This document shows positions 18,633-26,319 of a stretch of DNA of 43,488 bases, piece by piece. A program made the translations under genes and the position numbers. The DNA is from an uncultured Bacteroidales bacterium. Lineage in GTDB: Bacteria; Bacteroidota; Bacteroidia; Bacteroidales; Paludibacteraceae. The notes beneath the pieces were generated by a model. The model searched no databases, had not been told where the DNA came from, and was given only the letters and a program-made list of their open reading frames with translations. How positions within the stretch are numbered: the first letter of the stretch is position 1; each line of letters begins with the position of its first letter. Where the stretch lies: positions 1 through 43,488 of the forward strand of contig CAIWCC010000153.1 of NCBI GenBank assembly GCA_903911085.1, read 5' to 3'.

Positions 18633-19078
18633 AACGGTTTGAATTTGTTTTTGAGTTTGTAAATAATAAAAATAATTCCTAATAAAATGCTGAGTATTCC
18701 TGTATTAATGAGTGCTTTTTGCCACGGCTTTAGCGGTTTTTCTATGTATTTTGTTGTGGTAGTTTGTTTGGTAATGGTTTTAGTATTAGTAATAACAAGT
18801 CGCTCACGAATGCGAATAACTATTTTTTCGGTATTTTTGCGGGTATTAGTTTGGTTGTGCCAACGGTCGGTACTGCCATCGGGACGAACTACCACGCTAT
18901 CACGAATTACAACGCTATCTTTGGCAACGGTCACATAAACAGTTTCGGTTTTGGTGTCCTTATTGGTATTGATATTGGTATTAGTGTTGGTATCAGTGCT
19001 AACTTGCTGTGCAGGCTTGCAACCAGGGACTAACACGAAACACGAAATACAAAATACTAAATATATTATCTTTTTCAT
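18629..19078 (-). CDS. Candidate one-gene spanin (lipoprotein with C-terminal membrane helix)
   Basis: A 149-residue protein with a lipoprotein signal (IIYLVFCISCFVLVPGC, cleavage before Cys20), a Thr/Asn-rich periplasmic stretch (about 25-120) and a single C-terminal membrane helix (about 122-141, LINTGILSILLGIIFIIY) with a basic cytoplasmic tail. An outer-membrane lipid anchor plus an inner-membrane helix in one chain is the defining layout of unimolecular spanins such as T1 gp11, which fuse the two membranes at lysis. No sequence family was recognised; the call rests on topology and on the adjacent holin-like genes. Confidence 0.6.
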   Translation of the reverse strand: MKKIIYLVFCISCFVLVPGCKPAQQVSTDTNTNTNINTNKDTKTETVYVTVAKDSVVIRDSVVVRPDGSTDRWHNQTNTRKNTEKIVIRIRERLVITNTKTITKQTTTTKYIEKPLKPWQKALINTGILSILLGIIFIIYKLKNKFKPL

Positions 19079-19260
19079 TTTGATTGATCTCCTTTAAAAA
19101 ATGGAATAAAAATACCTGATATTTGAAACATTAAACCTAAAGCACATAAATATATGTTCTGACTTGCAAACGCCGTACCTTGTATAATTGCACCTGTAGC
19201 AGTGCAAGCTGATGCTAGTTGCGACCATCGAGCGGGTGTTGGTTGATGAATTTTGCTCAT
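19075..19260 (-). CDS. Holin-like two-helix membrane protein
   Basis: A 61-residue protein with two hydrophobic segments (about 16-32 and 35-54) joined by a short polar turn (ASQN), and charged ends. Size and topology resemble small class II holins. It overlaps the spanin-like gene by ATGA and is followed by the lysis-type genes, which supports a role in lysis timing. It could instead be a structural membrane protein. Confidence 0.5.
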   Translation of the reverse strand: MSKIHQPTPARWSQLASACTATGAIIQGTAFASQNIYLCALGLMFQISGIFIPFFKGDQSK

Positions 19261-19514
19261 TATTTTTGTCGGTTTTTACATGTTGGTGCTTTTTCGCAAT
19301 GGTTACTATTATAGCTATCTTCTAGCGTTTTAACTCTCTTTTCTAGCTTGTCTATTATTTTGCCATACACTGTTTCGAGCGTTTCCAATGCTTTGCTATT
19401 GGCTAACTTGCTTTGGATTGGCAACGCAACGGCTAAGGTTATAAGGCTCACTATTGCGGGAGTAAGATATTCACTTACTGTGGTTGTTTGTAAAACTTCT
19501 AATATCATAGTCAT
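19260..19514 (-). CDS. Single-pass membrane protein with coiled coil
   Basis: An 84-residue protein with an N-terminal hydrophobic segment (about 17-33, LTPAIVSLITLAVALPI) and a long helical, coiled-coil-like tail (KALETLETVYGKIIDKLEKR), ending in a Cys-containing basic stretch. This layout resembles some holin partners or antiholins. Its ATG overlaps the stop of the spike-like gene (ATGA), so the two are coupled. Confidence 0.6.
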   Translation of the reverse strand: MTMILEVLQTTTVSEYLTPAIVSLITLAVALPIQSKLANSKALETLETVYGKIIDKLEKRVKTLEDSYNSNHCEKAPTCKNRQK

Positions 19515-20854
19515 TCAGTTACGTTGTTTTTTACTGGGAAGTTTTCAAATAGTTGAAGTAAACCAAAATCAAAAGATTCGATTTCTTGATCTGCCAGACA
19601 TAGTGTACAATTTTGACCGAATAAAATTGGTTCAATTTTACATAATATAATATTATCAGATAAACTATCAAATTCTATTGAGCCGCATTGTTGATTATCT
19701 GCATACTGCACAATATATCTTATCACAATATCAATATTATACCCACTCATTTTCTTATCAAACGTAAGAATAACTTTATCACCTACTGTATTAGTTTCAG
19801 CACTAATAAGTTTTGGTGGATTACCACGTACACGTTGTTTGAGTTTAAAATCAGTTCTTGATGGTGATTTTATGCCTTCCCAAGCTGTATAACAAAACAA
19901 AATACTACCATTTTGACTATCTCCATCAATATACCGTAAACTACAAAATTCACCATCTTGATCGATACCTTCTCCATTAATAAATAATAGTTCTTTAATA
20001 AGTTTATTATTATTTGCAACAAAAGAATTACCAAAATCAATCGGAATTGTAAATAAAATATCACCCAAATAATCACGTTCATCAGCATTAAGAACTCTTG
20101 CTACTGGTGCATCTGTACCATTTTGTGTAAGTAGTGCTTCATATTTCAGCCATTTAGGAACAACACCATCTACATCATTATATTCAAACATAGTAGCTCC
20201 ATTAAACATATAGCGTTCAAAGGTGGTAGGATGAATGAAAATAGTAGTTTGAGAGATAGGTACGTAGGGAACTGAACCAAAACCAGCAATAGCTTTTTCT
20301 TCACCTTCGGCTATAAGTTTGGCCATATAAGCATCTCCTTCATAAGTATTAATACGGATACGACCTATAACATTATCACTGCCATTAGACACAGAATCCC
20401 AAGAATCTACAAAAAGAAAATCCAGTGGTGCATCGCTCACATAATTCAACCCTTTGCATTTTTCGGCTGTAACACTAGTTCCAGTAATGGTAAAAGCATT
20501 TGTGCCTGTATCAATACCACGAACATTAATATCGTTTCCAGTAATAGAAATTCCATCGATAAGTACATCGCAATTGCCTGTAAGACTCACAATGTCAATA
20601 AAAGGGGTATCGAGCACAAGTTTTGAAGTTCCAAAAGTATAAATACCAGGTGCCACAATAATTGTCATTCTATTAGTGGCACTTTTAGCTATTTTATTTG
20701 GGCTAATTTTTTTTGCAAGTGCATAAGTATCTTTAAGCTCTCGCACATTTTCAGATTCTTTGCCATCGCCTGTTACAAACAGATAATTTTTGCCACGCAA
20801 TGAGTAATCGTCTGGTTGACTGTATGCCGTGAGTGTTTTTGCTGTCTTTTTCAT
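19511..20854 (-). CDS. Spike or receptor-binding-like protein
   Basis: A 447-residue protein without signal or membrane helix, rich in beta strands. Residues about 55-130 read like short beta-helix rungs (MTIIVAPGIYTFGTSKLVLD, VLIDGISITGNDINVRGIDT), typical of phage fibres and pectate-lyase-like folds. Residues about 355-395 (ISAETNTVGDKVILTFDKKM) resemble a bacterial Ig-like domain. It sits between the lysozyme/small-protein group and the lysis group and is the largest non-membrane structural candidate, so a host-recognition spike is the best guess. Confidence 0.55.
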   Translation of the reverse strand: MKKTAKTLTAYSQPDDYSLRGKNYLFVTGDGKESENVRELKDTYALAKKISPNKIAKSATNRMTIIVAPGIYTFGTSKLVLDTPFIDIVSLTGNCDVLIDGISITGNDINVRGIDTGTNAFTITGTSVTAEKCKGLNYVSDAPLDFLFVDSWDSVSNGSDNVIGRIRINTYEGDAYMAKLIAEGEEKAIAGFGSVPYVPISQTTIFIHPTTFERYMFNGATMFEYNDVDGVVPKWLKYEALLTQNGTDAPVARVLNADERDYLGDILFTIPIDFGNSFVANNNKLIKELLFINGEGIDQDGEFCSLRYIDGDSQNGSILFCYTAWEGIKSPSRTDFKLKQRVRGNPPKLISAETNTVGDKVILTFDKKMSGYNIDIVIRYIVQYADNQQCGSIEFDSLSDNIILCKIEPILFGQNCTLCLADQEIESFDFGLLQLFENFPVKNNVTE

Positions 20855-20860
20855 AGCCTT

Positions 20861-21208
20861 TTAATTCAAAATAGAATATGAGTACAAGAAAATTAGTTCT
20901 ATATTAAAATTGTAGCTTGCATATCCGTTTGGATATTCTACTGCTTTTTCTTCGATGGTGCTTAAAATATCACCATCACCATTACGACCACTAATTACGG
21001 TTCTTGTAGTGGTAGTTATACGGCAAATTTTCCAATATTCAACGCCTTTTATTCTGTAACACCAGCACAAATATTGCCGATTGAGCGTTTGGTCGGTAAT
21101 GGTCAATGTTGGCAAACGGTCTTTGTCATCAAAGTACCTTAAATCGCTTAATGGAATTTCGATATATGGTTCACCACCAGCATCGTCTGGATAGAGATAA
21201 GTTATCAT
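20861..21208 (-). CDS. Unknown beta-rich protein next to the spike gene
   Basis: A 115-residue protein with alternating polar and aromatic residues (CWCYRIKGVEYWKICRITT), no membrane helix and no recognisable family. It lies 6 bp before the spike-like gene and in the same operon, so it may be a spike accessory or base protein. Confidence 0.6.
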   Translation of the reverse strand: MITYLYPDDAGGEPYIEIPLSDLRYFDDKDRLPTLTITDQTLNRQYLCWCYRIKGVEYWKICRITTTTRTVISGRNGDGDILSTIEEKAVEYPNGYASYNFNIELIFLYSYSILN

Positions 21209-21218
21209 ATTATATTAG

Positions 21219-21296
21219 TTATTTAATTGTTTTATAAATAATTAAAGTGCCTAAAACAACCCAAATTGCAATAATTATATAGTCTAAAGTTGTCAT
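21219..21296 (-). CDS. 25-residue single-pass membrane microprotein
   Basis: An ATG at 21296 opens a 25-codon frame that is almost one membrane helix (YIIIAIWVVLGTLII) with a short basic end. It overlaps the 3' end of the lysozyme frame in another phase. Its style matches the 22-49 residue membrane proteins elsewhere in the operon. It could also be joined to the lysozyme by +1 slippage on the A9 run (see that entry). Confidence 0.45.
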   Translation of the reverse strand: MTTLDYIIIAIWVVLGTLIIYKTIK

Positions 21297-21720
21297 AGAA
21301 TTTTTTTTTATAGAGTGCCACTTCTTTAGCACGCCTGTTGGCTAATCCTTGTATAAATACTCCTTTGCTGTAAACATATTTCAACATTTTATCAGTAATG
21401 CCCGCTTGATTTGGATCGGCTTTGAGCATAGCTGCAAAATTGGGCAAAATGCCAGCTCCAGTATTGTAAAGCAAACTTACCAGTGCATCAAATTGATTTT
21501 GATTCAAGTTGTAGCCACCTTTGTTTATGGCTTTTTCTGCATTTGCCACATCGGATGCCAAATACGCCACCGCCTGTGCTTCAGTAATGGTTTGTCCTAA
21601 ACGTACACCGCTTGTATGTCCGTAACCTATTGTAGGCGTTCCAGTGCTATCGCTGTAGGCTGTGAGCTTCAATCCCTCAAAACTCTTTATTAGGTTTAAT
21701 CCGTTGGAACTTGTTTTCAT
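21232..21720 (-). CDS. GH24 (T4-type) lysozyme
   Basis: With the ATG at 21720 the enzyme has 162 residues, the usual size. The catalytic triad has exact T4 spacing: Glu15 (SFEGLKLTAY), Asp24 and Thr30 (TPTIGYGHT). It also has the C-terminal family motif FDALVSLLYNTG. It hydrolyses peptidoglycan glycan strands. There is no signal peptide, so it needs a holin. A longer frame to 21795 exists, but the ATGA overlap with the upstream small membrane gene supports 21720. After ANRRAKEVALYKKK the last 19 or so residues look unlike lysozyme and follow an A9 run (21301-21309); a +1 shift there would instead append the membrane helix of 21219-21296. Confidence 0.92.
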   Translation of the reverse strand: MKTSSNGLNLIKSFEGLKLTAYSDSTGTPTIGYGHTSGVRLGQTITEAQAVAYLASDVANAEKAINKGGYNLNQNQFDALVSLLYNTGAGILPNFAAMLKADPNQAGITDKMLKYVYSKGVFIQGLANRRAKEVALYKKKFYDNFRLYNYCNLGCFRHFNYL

Positions 21721-21833
21721 TTGATAAAAAAGTATATTACTATTATTATTCCTATAAATAAAGCCAGCGATACAAACGAAGTATCGGTTAACCATAGAGC
21801 CACGGTTGCGCCAGCTAGTTGTTTTGCAGCCAT
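21717..21833 (-). CDS. 38-residue membrane protein
   Basis: ATG at 21833, ending in an ATGA overlap with the lysozyme start. Residues 18-36 form a membrane helix (FVSLALFIGIIIVIYFF) after a short amphipathic start (AAKQLAGATVALWL). It may be a holin or a virion membrane peptide; close coupling to the lysozyme gene favours a lysis role. Confidence 0.55.
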   Translation of the reverse strand: MAAKQLAGATVALWLTDTSFVSLALFIGIIIVIYFFIK

Positions 21834-21834
21834 A

Positions 21835-21963
21835 TTAACGCATGTTTTTTGTAACTACCAATAATACCACATAAAGCACTAGTGGAAAACTCAATGCCAA
21901 TGCTAGTTTAATGTATGTGTCTGCTGTAAGTTCGGCTTGTACCGATGCTGATAATGCTCCCAT
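21835..21963 (-). CDS. 42-residue membrane protein
   Basis: ATG at 21963. A short N-terminal part (GALSASVQAELTADTYIK) is followed by one membrane helix (LALALSFPLVLYVVLLVV) and a basic end. It lies 1 bp before the next small membrane gene. The Ala-rich start resembles small virion membrane proteins. No family recognised. Confidence 0.5.
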   Translation of the reverse strand: MGALSASVQAELTADTYIKLALALSFPLVLYVVLLVVTKNMR

Positions 21964-21979
21964 TGTTTTTTTTTAGTTT

Positions 21980-22408
21980 TTAGAATATTTGCCAAATTGG
22001 TTTTTTACCTATACTGTCGATATTTTGTGCCATTAACCACTGATAATTAGCTTCGGTTACTACATCGGTTTTAAAGATTATACGCACAAATTCAAGCGTT
22101 TTTTTTCCGAATATTGCATCGGTTGATAACTGCTGACTGCTAGGCTTGGTAGTGAGTGTAAAATAATTGTAACTCATCCAGCCGTTCATTTTGGCTTGTA
22201 GCTTTCTAACCTCTTCGCACACGCTACCTTTTGAGAGTGGGAAAACAGACACGGTTCCAGTTGGCGTTTCCGATCCAGATGTTGAAGTCCCATCGGTTTT
22301 GGATGGCGTGCCTGTTTTCTTTTTCGTATCGTACCACCATAAACCACCAGCAGTGGCTAACACTACTAACACACAGATAATCACTGTTATTTTAAGTTGT
22401 TTGTTCAT
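21980..22408 (-). CDS. Membrane-anchored protein with peptidoglycan-binding-like domain
   Basis: A 142-residue protein with an N-terminal membrane helix (residues 7-26), a Ser/Thr/Gly linker (about 30-55) and a C-terminal domain resembling PG_binding_1: VCEEVRKLQAKMNGWM, then STDAIFGKKTLEFV. Such domains hold enzymes or virion parts to the cell wall. It overlaps the upstream 65-residue gene by ATGA. Probably a virion membrane protein that contacts peptidoglycan at entry. Confidence 0.65.
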   Translation of the reverse strand: MNKQLKITVIICVLVVLATAGGLWWYDTKKKTGTPSKTDGTSTSGSETPTGTVSVFPLSKGSVCEEVRKLQAKMNGWMSYNYFTLTTKPSSQQLSTDAIFGKKTLEFVRIIFKTDVVTEANYQWLMAQNIDSIGKKPIWQIF

Positions 22409-22602
22409 GCTAAATTATTGTCATTTTCAGAGTTATAGTCATTGCTTCCGTCGCTATCGGGTATTGTGCTATTGTCGCTGTCAGGCGTTTTCTTTGCCTC
22501 GTCAAGCTTCTTTTTGGCTAAGTAACCCACTGCCCAAAATGTACCTGTTGGCACTATTAATATGAGCAATATTACTATTATGTATTTATAATTGATTTTC
22601 AT
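22405..22602 (-). CDS. 65-residue membrane protein with acidic tail
   Basis: One N-terminal membrane helix (about 7-29, YIIVILLILIVPTGTFWAVG), a KKK stop-transfer stretch, and a Ser/Asp/Asn-rich acidic tail. ATGA overlaps on both sides couple it to its neighbours. Candidate virion membrane protein. Confidence 0.6.
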   Translation of the reverse strand: MKINYKYIIVILLILIVPTGTFWAVGYLAKKKLDEAKKTPDSDNSTIPDSDGSNDYNSENDNNLA

Positions 22603-22784
22603 TGAGCACTACTTCCGTTGTAATTAAGATCAATAGACCCACCGCCACCACCTGTAGAAGTAACATATACGTTTGTACCATCGTTACTGTTTCCACTTGT
22701 GCCAGGTTTAATAAGGAAATAAGCTGCCACCGCACCACCTACCAGAATTACCATTACTAGTATTATTGCTGTTTTTGTATCCAT
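22599..22784 (-). CDS. 61-residue membrane protein with Gly/Ser tail
   Basis: One N-terminal membrane helix (about 6-26, AIILVMVILVGGAVAAYFLI) and a flexible Gly/Ser/Asn tail with a five-glycine run. Coupled by ATGA to the next gene. Candidate virion membrane protein with an exposed flexible part. Confidence 0.6.
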   Translation of the reverse strand: MDTKTAIILVMVILVGGAVAAYFLIKPGTSGNSNDGTNVYVTSTGGGGGSIDLNYNGSSAQ

Positions 22785-22796
22785 AATTATATTTGT

Positions 22797-22916
22797 TTAG
22801 ATATTTAATTTATATGATTGTACTTCAAAATCCCAATATTCAACCGTGTCGGGAATGTTGATATATGTTACATAGCTCAACATAATGACCAACAATATTA
22901 TAAGTGTTATTCTCAT
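22797..22916 (-). CDS. 39-residue membrane protein
   Basis: ATG at 22916. An N-terminal membrane helix (RITLIILLVIMLSYVTYI) is followed by a short polar, aromatic tail (PDTVEYWDFEVQ). It fills the gap between two larger membrane genes with only 4 bp between it and the upstream stop. Confidence 0.55.
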   Translation of the reverse strand: MRITLIILLVIMLSYVTYINIPDTVEYWDFEVQSYKLNI

Positions 22917-22920
22917 AATT

Positions 22921-23403
22921 TTAAACCATTTTCAGAGCGTTCATTCGGCTAATTATCGAGTCGTACACTTCCATACTTTCACCAAAAAAGCCTTCTGATA
23001 AGTTTATTGAGAATGACGATTTAGAATCGGTAAAACTATTGCGCATACTTTCGCCTGCAAGTTGTTTATAATAAAGTCCTATTCCTACAAAAACTTTATC
23101 AGATGTCAATAAAAACTCTTTGTAAATACTAAGGTTATGCCCTATTTGTATAAAAGGGCTAAGGTCCTCTTTGATGGCAATAGCTAAATAGCGTACTTTT
23201 TGATCCTCATCCGGCGTGTATTCTTTTCCGGTAGTAACGCTAGGCAATTGATCCTCTACTGAAGATAGTATGTTTTTGCGCATATAGAAGTAAATGCCAA
23301 TAATAAAGACTATTACAAGTGCAGTAACTACCAACACGCCTTTCACACCTAAACCCTGATTGTACATTGGTGGATAACCGCCGTAACCGTAACCGTATCG
23401 CAT
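22921..23403 (-). CDS. Membrane-anchored structural protein, unknown
   Basis: A 160-residue protein with a Tyr/Gly/Pro-rich N-terminus (RYGYGYGGYPPMYNQ), one membrane helix (about 23-41) and a mixed-fold domain of about 115 residues. No family recognised. The long operon of similar proteins points to an internal-membrane or vertex component of a virion. Confidence 0.6.
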   Translation of the reverse strand: MRYGYGYGGYPPMYNQGLGVKGVLVVTALVIVFIIGIYFYMRKNILSSVEDQLPSVTTGKEYTPDEDQKVRYLAIAIKEDLSPFIQIGHNLSIYKEFLLTSDKVFVGIGLYYKQLAGESMRNSFTDSKSSFSINLSEGFFGESMEVYDSIISRMNALKMV

Positions 23404-23407
23404 AATT

Positions 23408-23767
23408 TTATTTGTTTGAAATTTTTACTACCAAAAAGAATATTAATAGCCATTGAATGAGCGATATAATTACTATATTGCTGATATACCATGCTTTAAA
23501 TTCCGATTGATAAGTTTTAATTTGTTTGTCAGTTTCGGTTTCGGAAGCTGCTTTTTGGTCAGTTCCTGTAACAGATTTACTGCTCAGAAGCGATAGTAAA
23601 TTTACTTCGTCTTCGTCTGTAATGTCTACTGAATTTCTCATTTCGCCCATTATGGTATCTACATCGGTCGATGTTAGTGTACCATTGATTAAGGCTAAAA
23701 AATATTCATAATTTTTAAGTGTACCGCCTACTCTGTTTAAGTAACTTGGCGAATCGAACATACTCAT
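23408..23767 (-). CDS. Membrane protein with C-terminal helix, unknown
   Basis: A 119-residue protein: a soluble, helical N-terminal 90 residues (YLNRVGGTLKNYEYFLALIN at 9-28) and a C-terminal membrane helix (about 94-114, NIVIISLIQWLLIFFLVV). The second methionine (codon 3) is an alternative start. Candidate virion membrane protein. Confidence 0.6.
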   Translation of the reverse strand: MSMFDSPSYLNRVGGTLKNYEYFLALINGTLTSTDVDTIMGEMRNSVDITDEDEVNLLSLLSSKSVTGTDQKAASETETDKQIKTYQSEFKAWYISNIVIISLIQWLLIFFLVVKISNK

Positions 23768-23781
23768 AGTATAAGTTTTTT

Positions 23782-23853
23782 TTACATTGATTTCATAAAT
23801 GCTATCATCAGTACTATAAATACTACGATGGCTATTCCCATTCCTTGGCTCAT
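23782..23853 (-). CDS. 23-residue membrane micropeptide
   Basis: ATG at 23853, 23 codons, almost all one helix (GIAIVVFIVLMIAF). A paralogue of the 22-residue product of the next gene: both start MS and share the core I-x-I-V-V/I-F-I-V. Such tiny hydrophobic proteins occur in membrane-containing phages as virion components. Confidence 0.5.
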   Translation of the reverse strand: MSQGMGIAIVVFIVLMIAFMKSM

Positions 23854-23864
23854 AATTTTGTTTT

Positions 23865-23933
23865 TTAAATTTTTGAAAATAATATCATCACTACAATAAA
23901 TACTATAATTCCAATTTTCGCATATAGACTCAT
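23865..23933 (-). CDS. 22-residue membrane micropeptide
   Basis: ATG at 23933, 22 codons, nearly all one helix (IGIIVFIVVMILF). A tandem duplicate of 23782-23853, judging by shared start, length and core pattern. Its position between two larger structural genes, 10 bp after the ferredoxin-like gene's stop, supports real expression. Confidence 0.5.
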   Translation of the reverse strand: MSLYAKIGIIVFIVVMILFSKI

Positions 23934-23943
23934 AGTTTTTGGT

Positions 23944-25017
23944 TTATTTAATAAGTTTGTAAATAATAAAGACTACAGCTAATATTGCTGCGCCAACAAA
24001 TAATTTATTGGTTGTTTTGGGTTTGGCTGTACTGGCTGGTGGGTTTGTGATGGGTTCATCTCCTGGATCGGTAACTATAGGAACTTCTCTTTCACCTGTG
24101 GTTTCACTTGGACCACCTATATTACTAGGGCTAGCTTCTTGTGGCAAAATTTCTTTATCTCCACCGTAAAAAACACCTTCGTAATTTACTTTAATCACAC
24201 AGTCGGATAATGGAAAGGCAGCATCAATAAGAATTAGGTTTTGCGCCAATTCGTCATCAACTAAATAACTTTGTGCGCTTTGGTCTACAGCACCGCTTAC
24301 CAACTTTGCTAAACAAGTACTATCAGCACCCGCCCTGGATGAATAAAACAAATCTATTCCAGCATTTTCGCCTGCATCTAAAATCGTGGTTTGGCTATCG
24401 CACTCAATAATTTTTTGTGTCCCTTTGGTCACATCTATTAATGTTAGTTTCATTTTTGGTAAATTGTTTAAATTATTATTTGAATCTTGTATTACATTCA
24501 CATCTGGCAAGTGAGGTGTAAATGCATCCTCTTCATTGCCTGTTAATATCACATCGTAACTAGTGCCGCTTACTGTTGGTGGGTCTAATTGGCTTAAACC
24601 GCCAAACTCGCCATATTTATCAGTTGTTTCTGGCTGATTGATTGTAACCTGCACATCTCTATCTACTTCCCTATCAATAACTATAAGTGGCGTATTGTCT
24701 ACAATCACATTAGGATTGGTGTAATCAACTCCTACTTGTGGCACTATAGCACCATCCAGCGTGCGAGGCGTTCCATCGGTTGGCGGTCTACGCACTATTA
24801 TGTTTCCACCTTCAGCAGGTGTGGCACTGGTAATAACTGGAGGATGAGTTGACTCTTCGTTAAAAGTCAAATTTGCACTTCCAGATGTCAGATATTCGGT
24901 GCCTGGTATATCTCTTATACTAGCTGCCACTTTGCGATACAAATTACCACTAGCACCAAGCCAAAGTACATTTGGTTCGCCTTTTTTGGCTTTTATTCTA
25001 TTGATATATTGCTGCAT
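23944..25017 (-). CDS. Membrane-anchored protein with degenerate ferredoxin domain
   Basis: A 357-residue protein: an N-terminal beta-rich region (1-185), a domain at about 188-281 that clearly matches plant-type [2Fe-2S] ferredoxins, a Pro/Thr/Ser-rich stalk (285-335), and a C-terminal membrane helix (338-355). In the ferredoxin part ILDAGENAGIDLFYSSRAG and LAKLVSGAVDQSAQSYL follow the family closely. The four cluster cysteines, however, are Ser227, Asp232, Cys235 and Asp265, so only one of four remains and no 2Fe-2S cluster should form. The fold seems reused for binding. It lies among virion-type genes; a role in receptor contact or as a vertex protein is inference. Confidence 0.8.
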   Translation of the reverse strand: MQQYINRIKAKKGEPNVLWLGASGNLYRKVAASIRDIPGTEYLTSGSANLTFNEESTHPPVITSATPAEGGNIIVRRPPTDGTPRTLDGAIVPQVGVDYTNPNVIVDNTPLIVIDREVDRDVQVTINQPETTDKYGEFGGLSQLDPPTVSGTSYDVILTGNEEDAFTPHLPDVNVIQDSNNNLNNLPKMKLTLIDVTKGTQKIIECDSQTTILDAGENAGIDLFYSSRAGADSTCLAKLVSGAVDQSAQSYLVDDELAQNLILIDAAFPLSDCVIKVNYEGVFYGGDKEILPQEASPSNIGGPSETTGEREVPIVTDPGDEPITNPPASTAKPKTTNKLFVGAAILAVVFIIYKLIK

Positions 25018-25022
25018 AATAG

Positions 25023-26306
25023 CTAAACTGGTTTGTAAGGAAAGTTTTTAATTCTAAAAATTAAACTATCTTTCATTTTTACATTATCATCACCACTTTT
25101 CCCGTCTCTTTTATTCGCTTTACTACATTTGCTCCAGTTCCCTTGCTCTTCAATATGCCCCAACAACTGTCTGTTAGCAACATACTCATAGGCAGAATAA
25201 ATCAAATAATAAAATTCAGCATCGTTTAACCAGACTGCCGCGGCTAAATAACCCCATGTATGAACATCCGTCTGCCACCAATCCATGTCTGCTGCTAAAT
25301 CTTTAGCTATAGATATAACATTTTCTTTTTGATTGTCTGTTAAGTTTTTGTAGGTAATTTGAAAAGCGGTATTTGCATCATCGTTTTCCTGCTGCGATTG
25401 TAAAGCTGCTATTTTGACAGATATAGCATTATACACAGTTCTATTTACAATTTTAAGTGTTTCTAGCTCTATAGGGGTAAATGCTTTTAATTGTATTAAT
25501 GTCATCTTATTAATATCAGCCAGTGTCAAAGATGCCATTCTAGCCTCCATTGCTTTTTGAGCAACATCAGCCGTAATTACTTCTTGACGAGTTATCATTG
25601 CATTTTTTTGAGCTGGTAAAAAATAACCAAATTCGGGTGAAGCATTCACTTCATTTAATTTATCCTGACTAAATTTTGAAATCATAGTCGGAGTTATAGC
25701 TTCTGCTTTTGCGGTTAGTTCTAATTCAAGTCGGCGGCTTGACATCGCTCCTTTTTGTTGATAACTTAAAAAGCTCCATTTTTCACTATCAGAATCTATA
25801 GAACTTAAATATTCCAAAGACATTGATTTTATTTCGCTTGAAGTTATTTTCATCATATCTGATTTTACTCCAGCTTTTCTTTTTTCTTCTTTTTGCAAAT
25901 CATCCGCTAATGTTTTGGCACTAGCCAATTTAGATTTTAATTGCGTAATAAGCGTTTGACTTGAATTTCTTGCTATTGCGGCTGCTAACTGATTTTCGAG
26001 GTCAATAACATCAGTGTAAGTTAGTGCCAATTTATCGGCTTCGGCGTTTTGTATAGCCGTATTTATAACATCTTCACGCTTAGATATAGCAGCAAGCACA
26101 TCGGGTGCAAGTTTCGATTTTTGAGTAGGGGTTATTGCCTGTATTTGTGCATCGGTAAGTGTGGCTACTTTAGAGGCTGTGAGTGTTGCCATAACAGCAT
26201 CGTCCACACTGTCGGTGGTGGTAGATGTACTTTTTTTGGTAAAGTAAAAGTATCCAGCAACAGAAGCAATGATAAGTACCAGGAATGCTATAAAATTATT
26301 TTTCAT
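25023..26306 (-). CDS. Membrane-anchored helical repeat protein
   Basis: With the ATG at 26306 this is a 427-residue protein having one N-terminal membrane helix (about 5-23) and a long helical body. The body contains four related blocks of about 45-60 residues, each opening with (I/L)T-x(3)-I and holding Q-K near an A-M-x(2)-R segment: ITPTQKSKLAPDVL, ITSSEIKSMSLEYL, ITPTMISKFSQDKL and LTLADINKMTLIQL. A coiled-coil-like stretch lies at about 105-150. The C-terminal 100 residues form a separate Trp-rich part (WWQTDVHTWGYLAAAVW). No known family. A longer frame to 26366 overlaps the upstream gene and lacks support. Confidence 0.65.
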   Translation of the reverse strand: MKNNFIAFLVLIIASVAGYFYFTKKSTSTTTDSVDDAVMATLTASKVATLTDAQIQAITPTQKSKLAPDVLAAISKREDVINTAIQNAEADKLALTYTDVIDLENQLAAAIARNSSQTLITQLKSKLASAKTLADDLQKEEKRKAGVKSDMMKITSSEIKSMSLEYLSSIDSDSEKWSFLSYQQKGAMSSRRLELELTAKAEAITPTMISKFSQDKLNEVNASPEFGYFLPAQKNAMITRQEVITADVAQKAMEARMASLTLADINKMTLIQLKAFTPIELETLKIVNRTVYNAISVKIAALQSQQENDDANTAFQITYKNLTDNQKENVISIAKDLAADMDWWQTDVHTWGYLAAAVWLNDAEFYYLIYSAYEYVANRQLLGHIEEQGNWSKCSKANKRDGKSGDDNVKMKDSLIFRIKNFPYKPV

Positions 26307-26319
26307 AATTGTAAATTCG

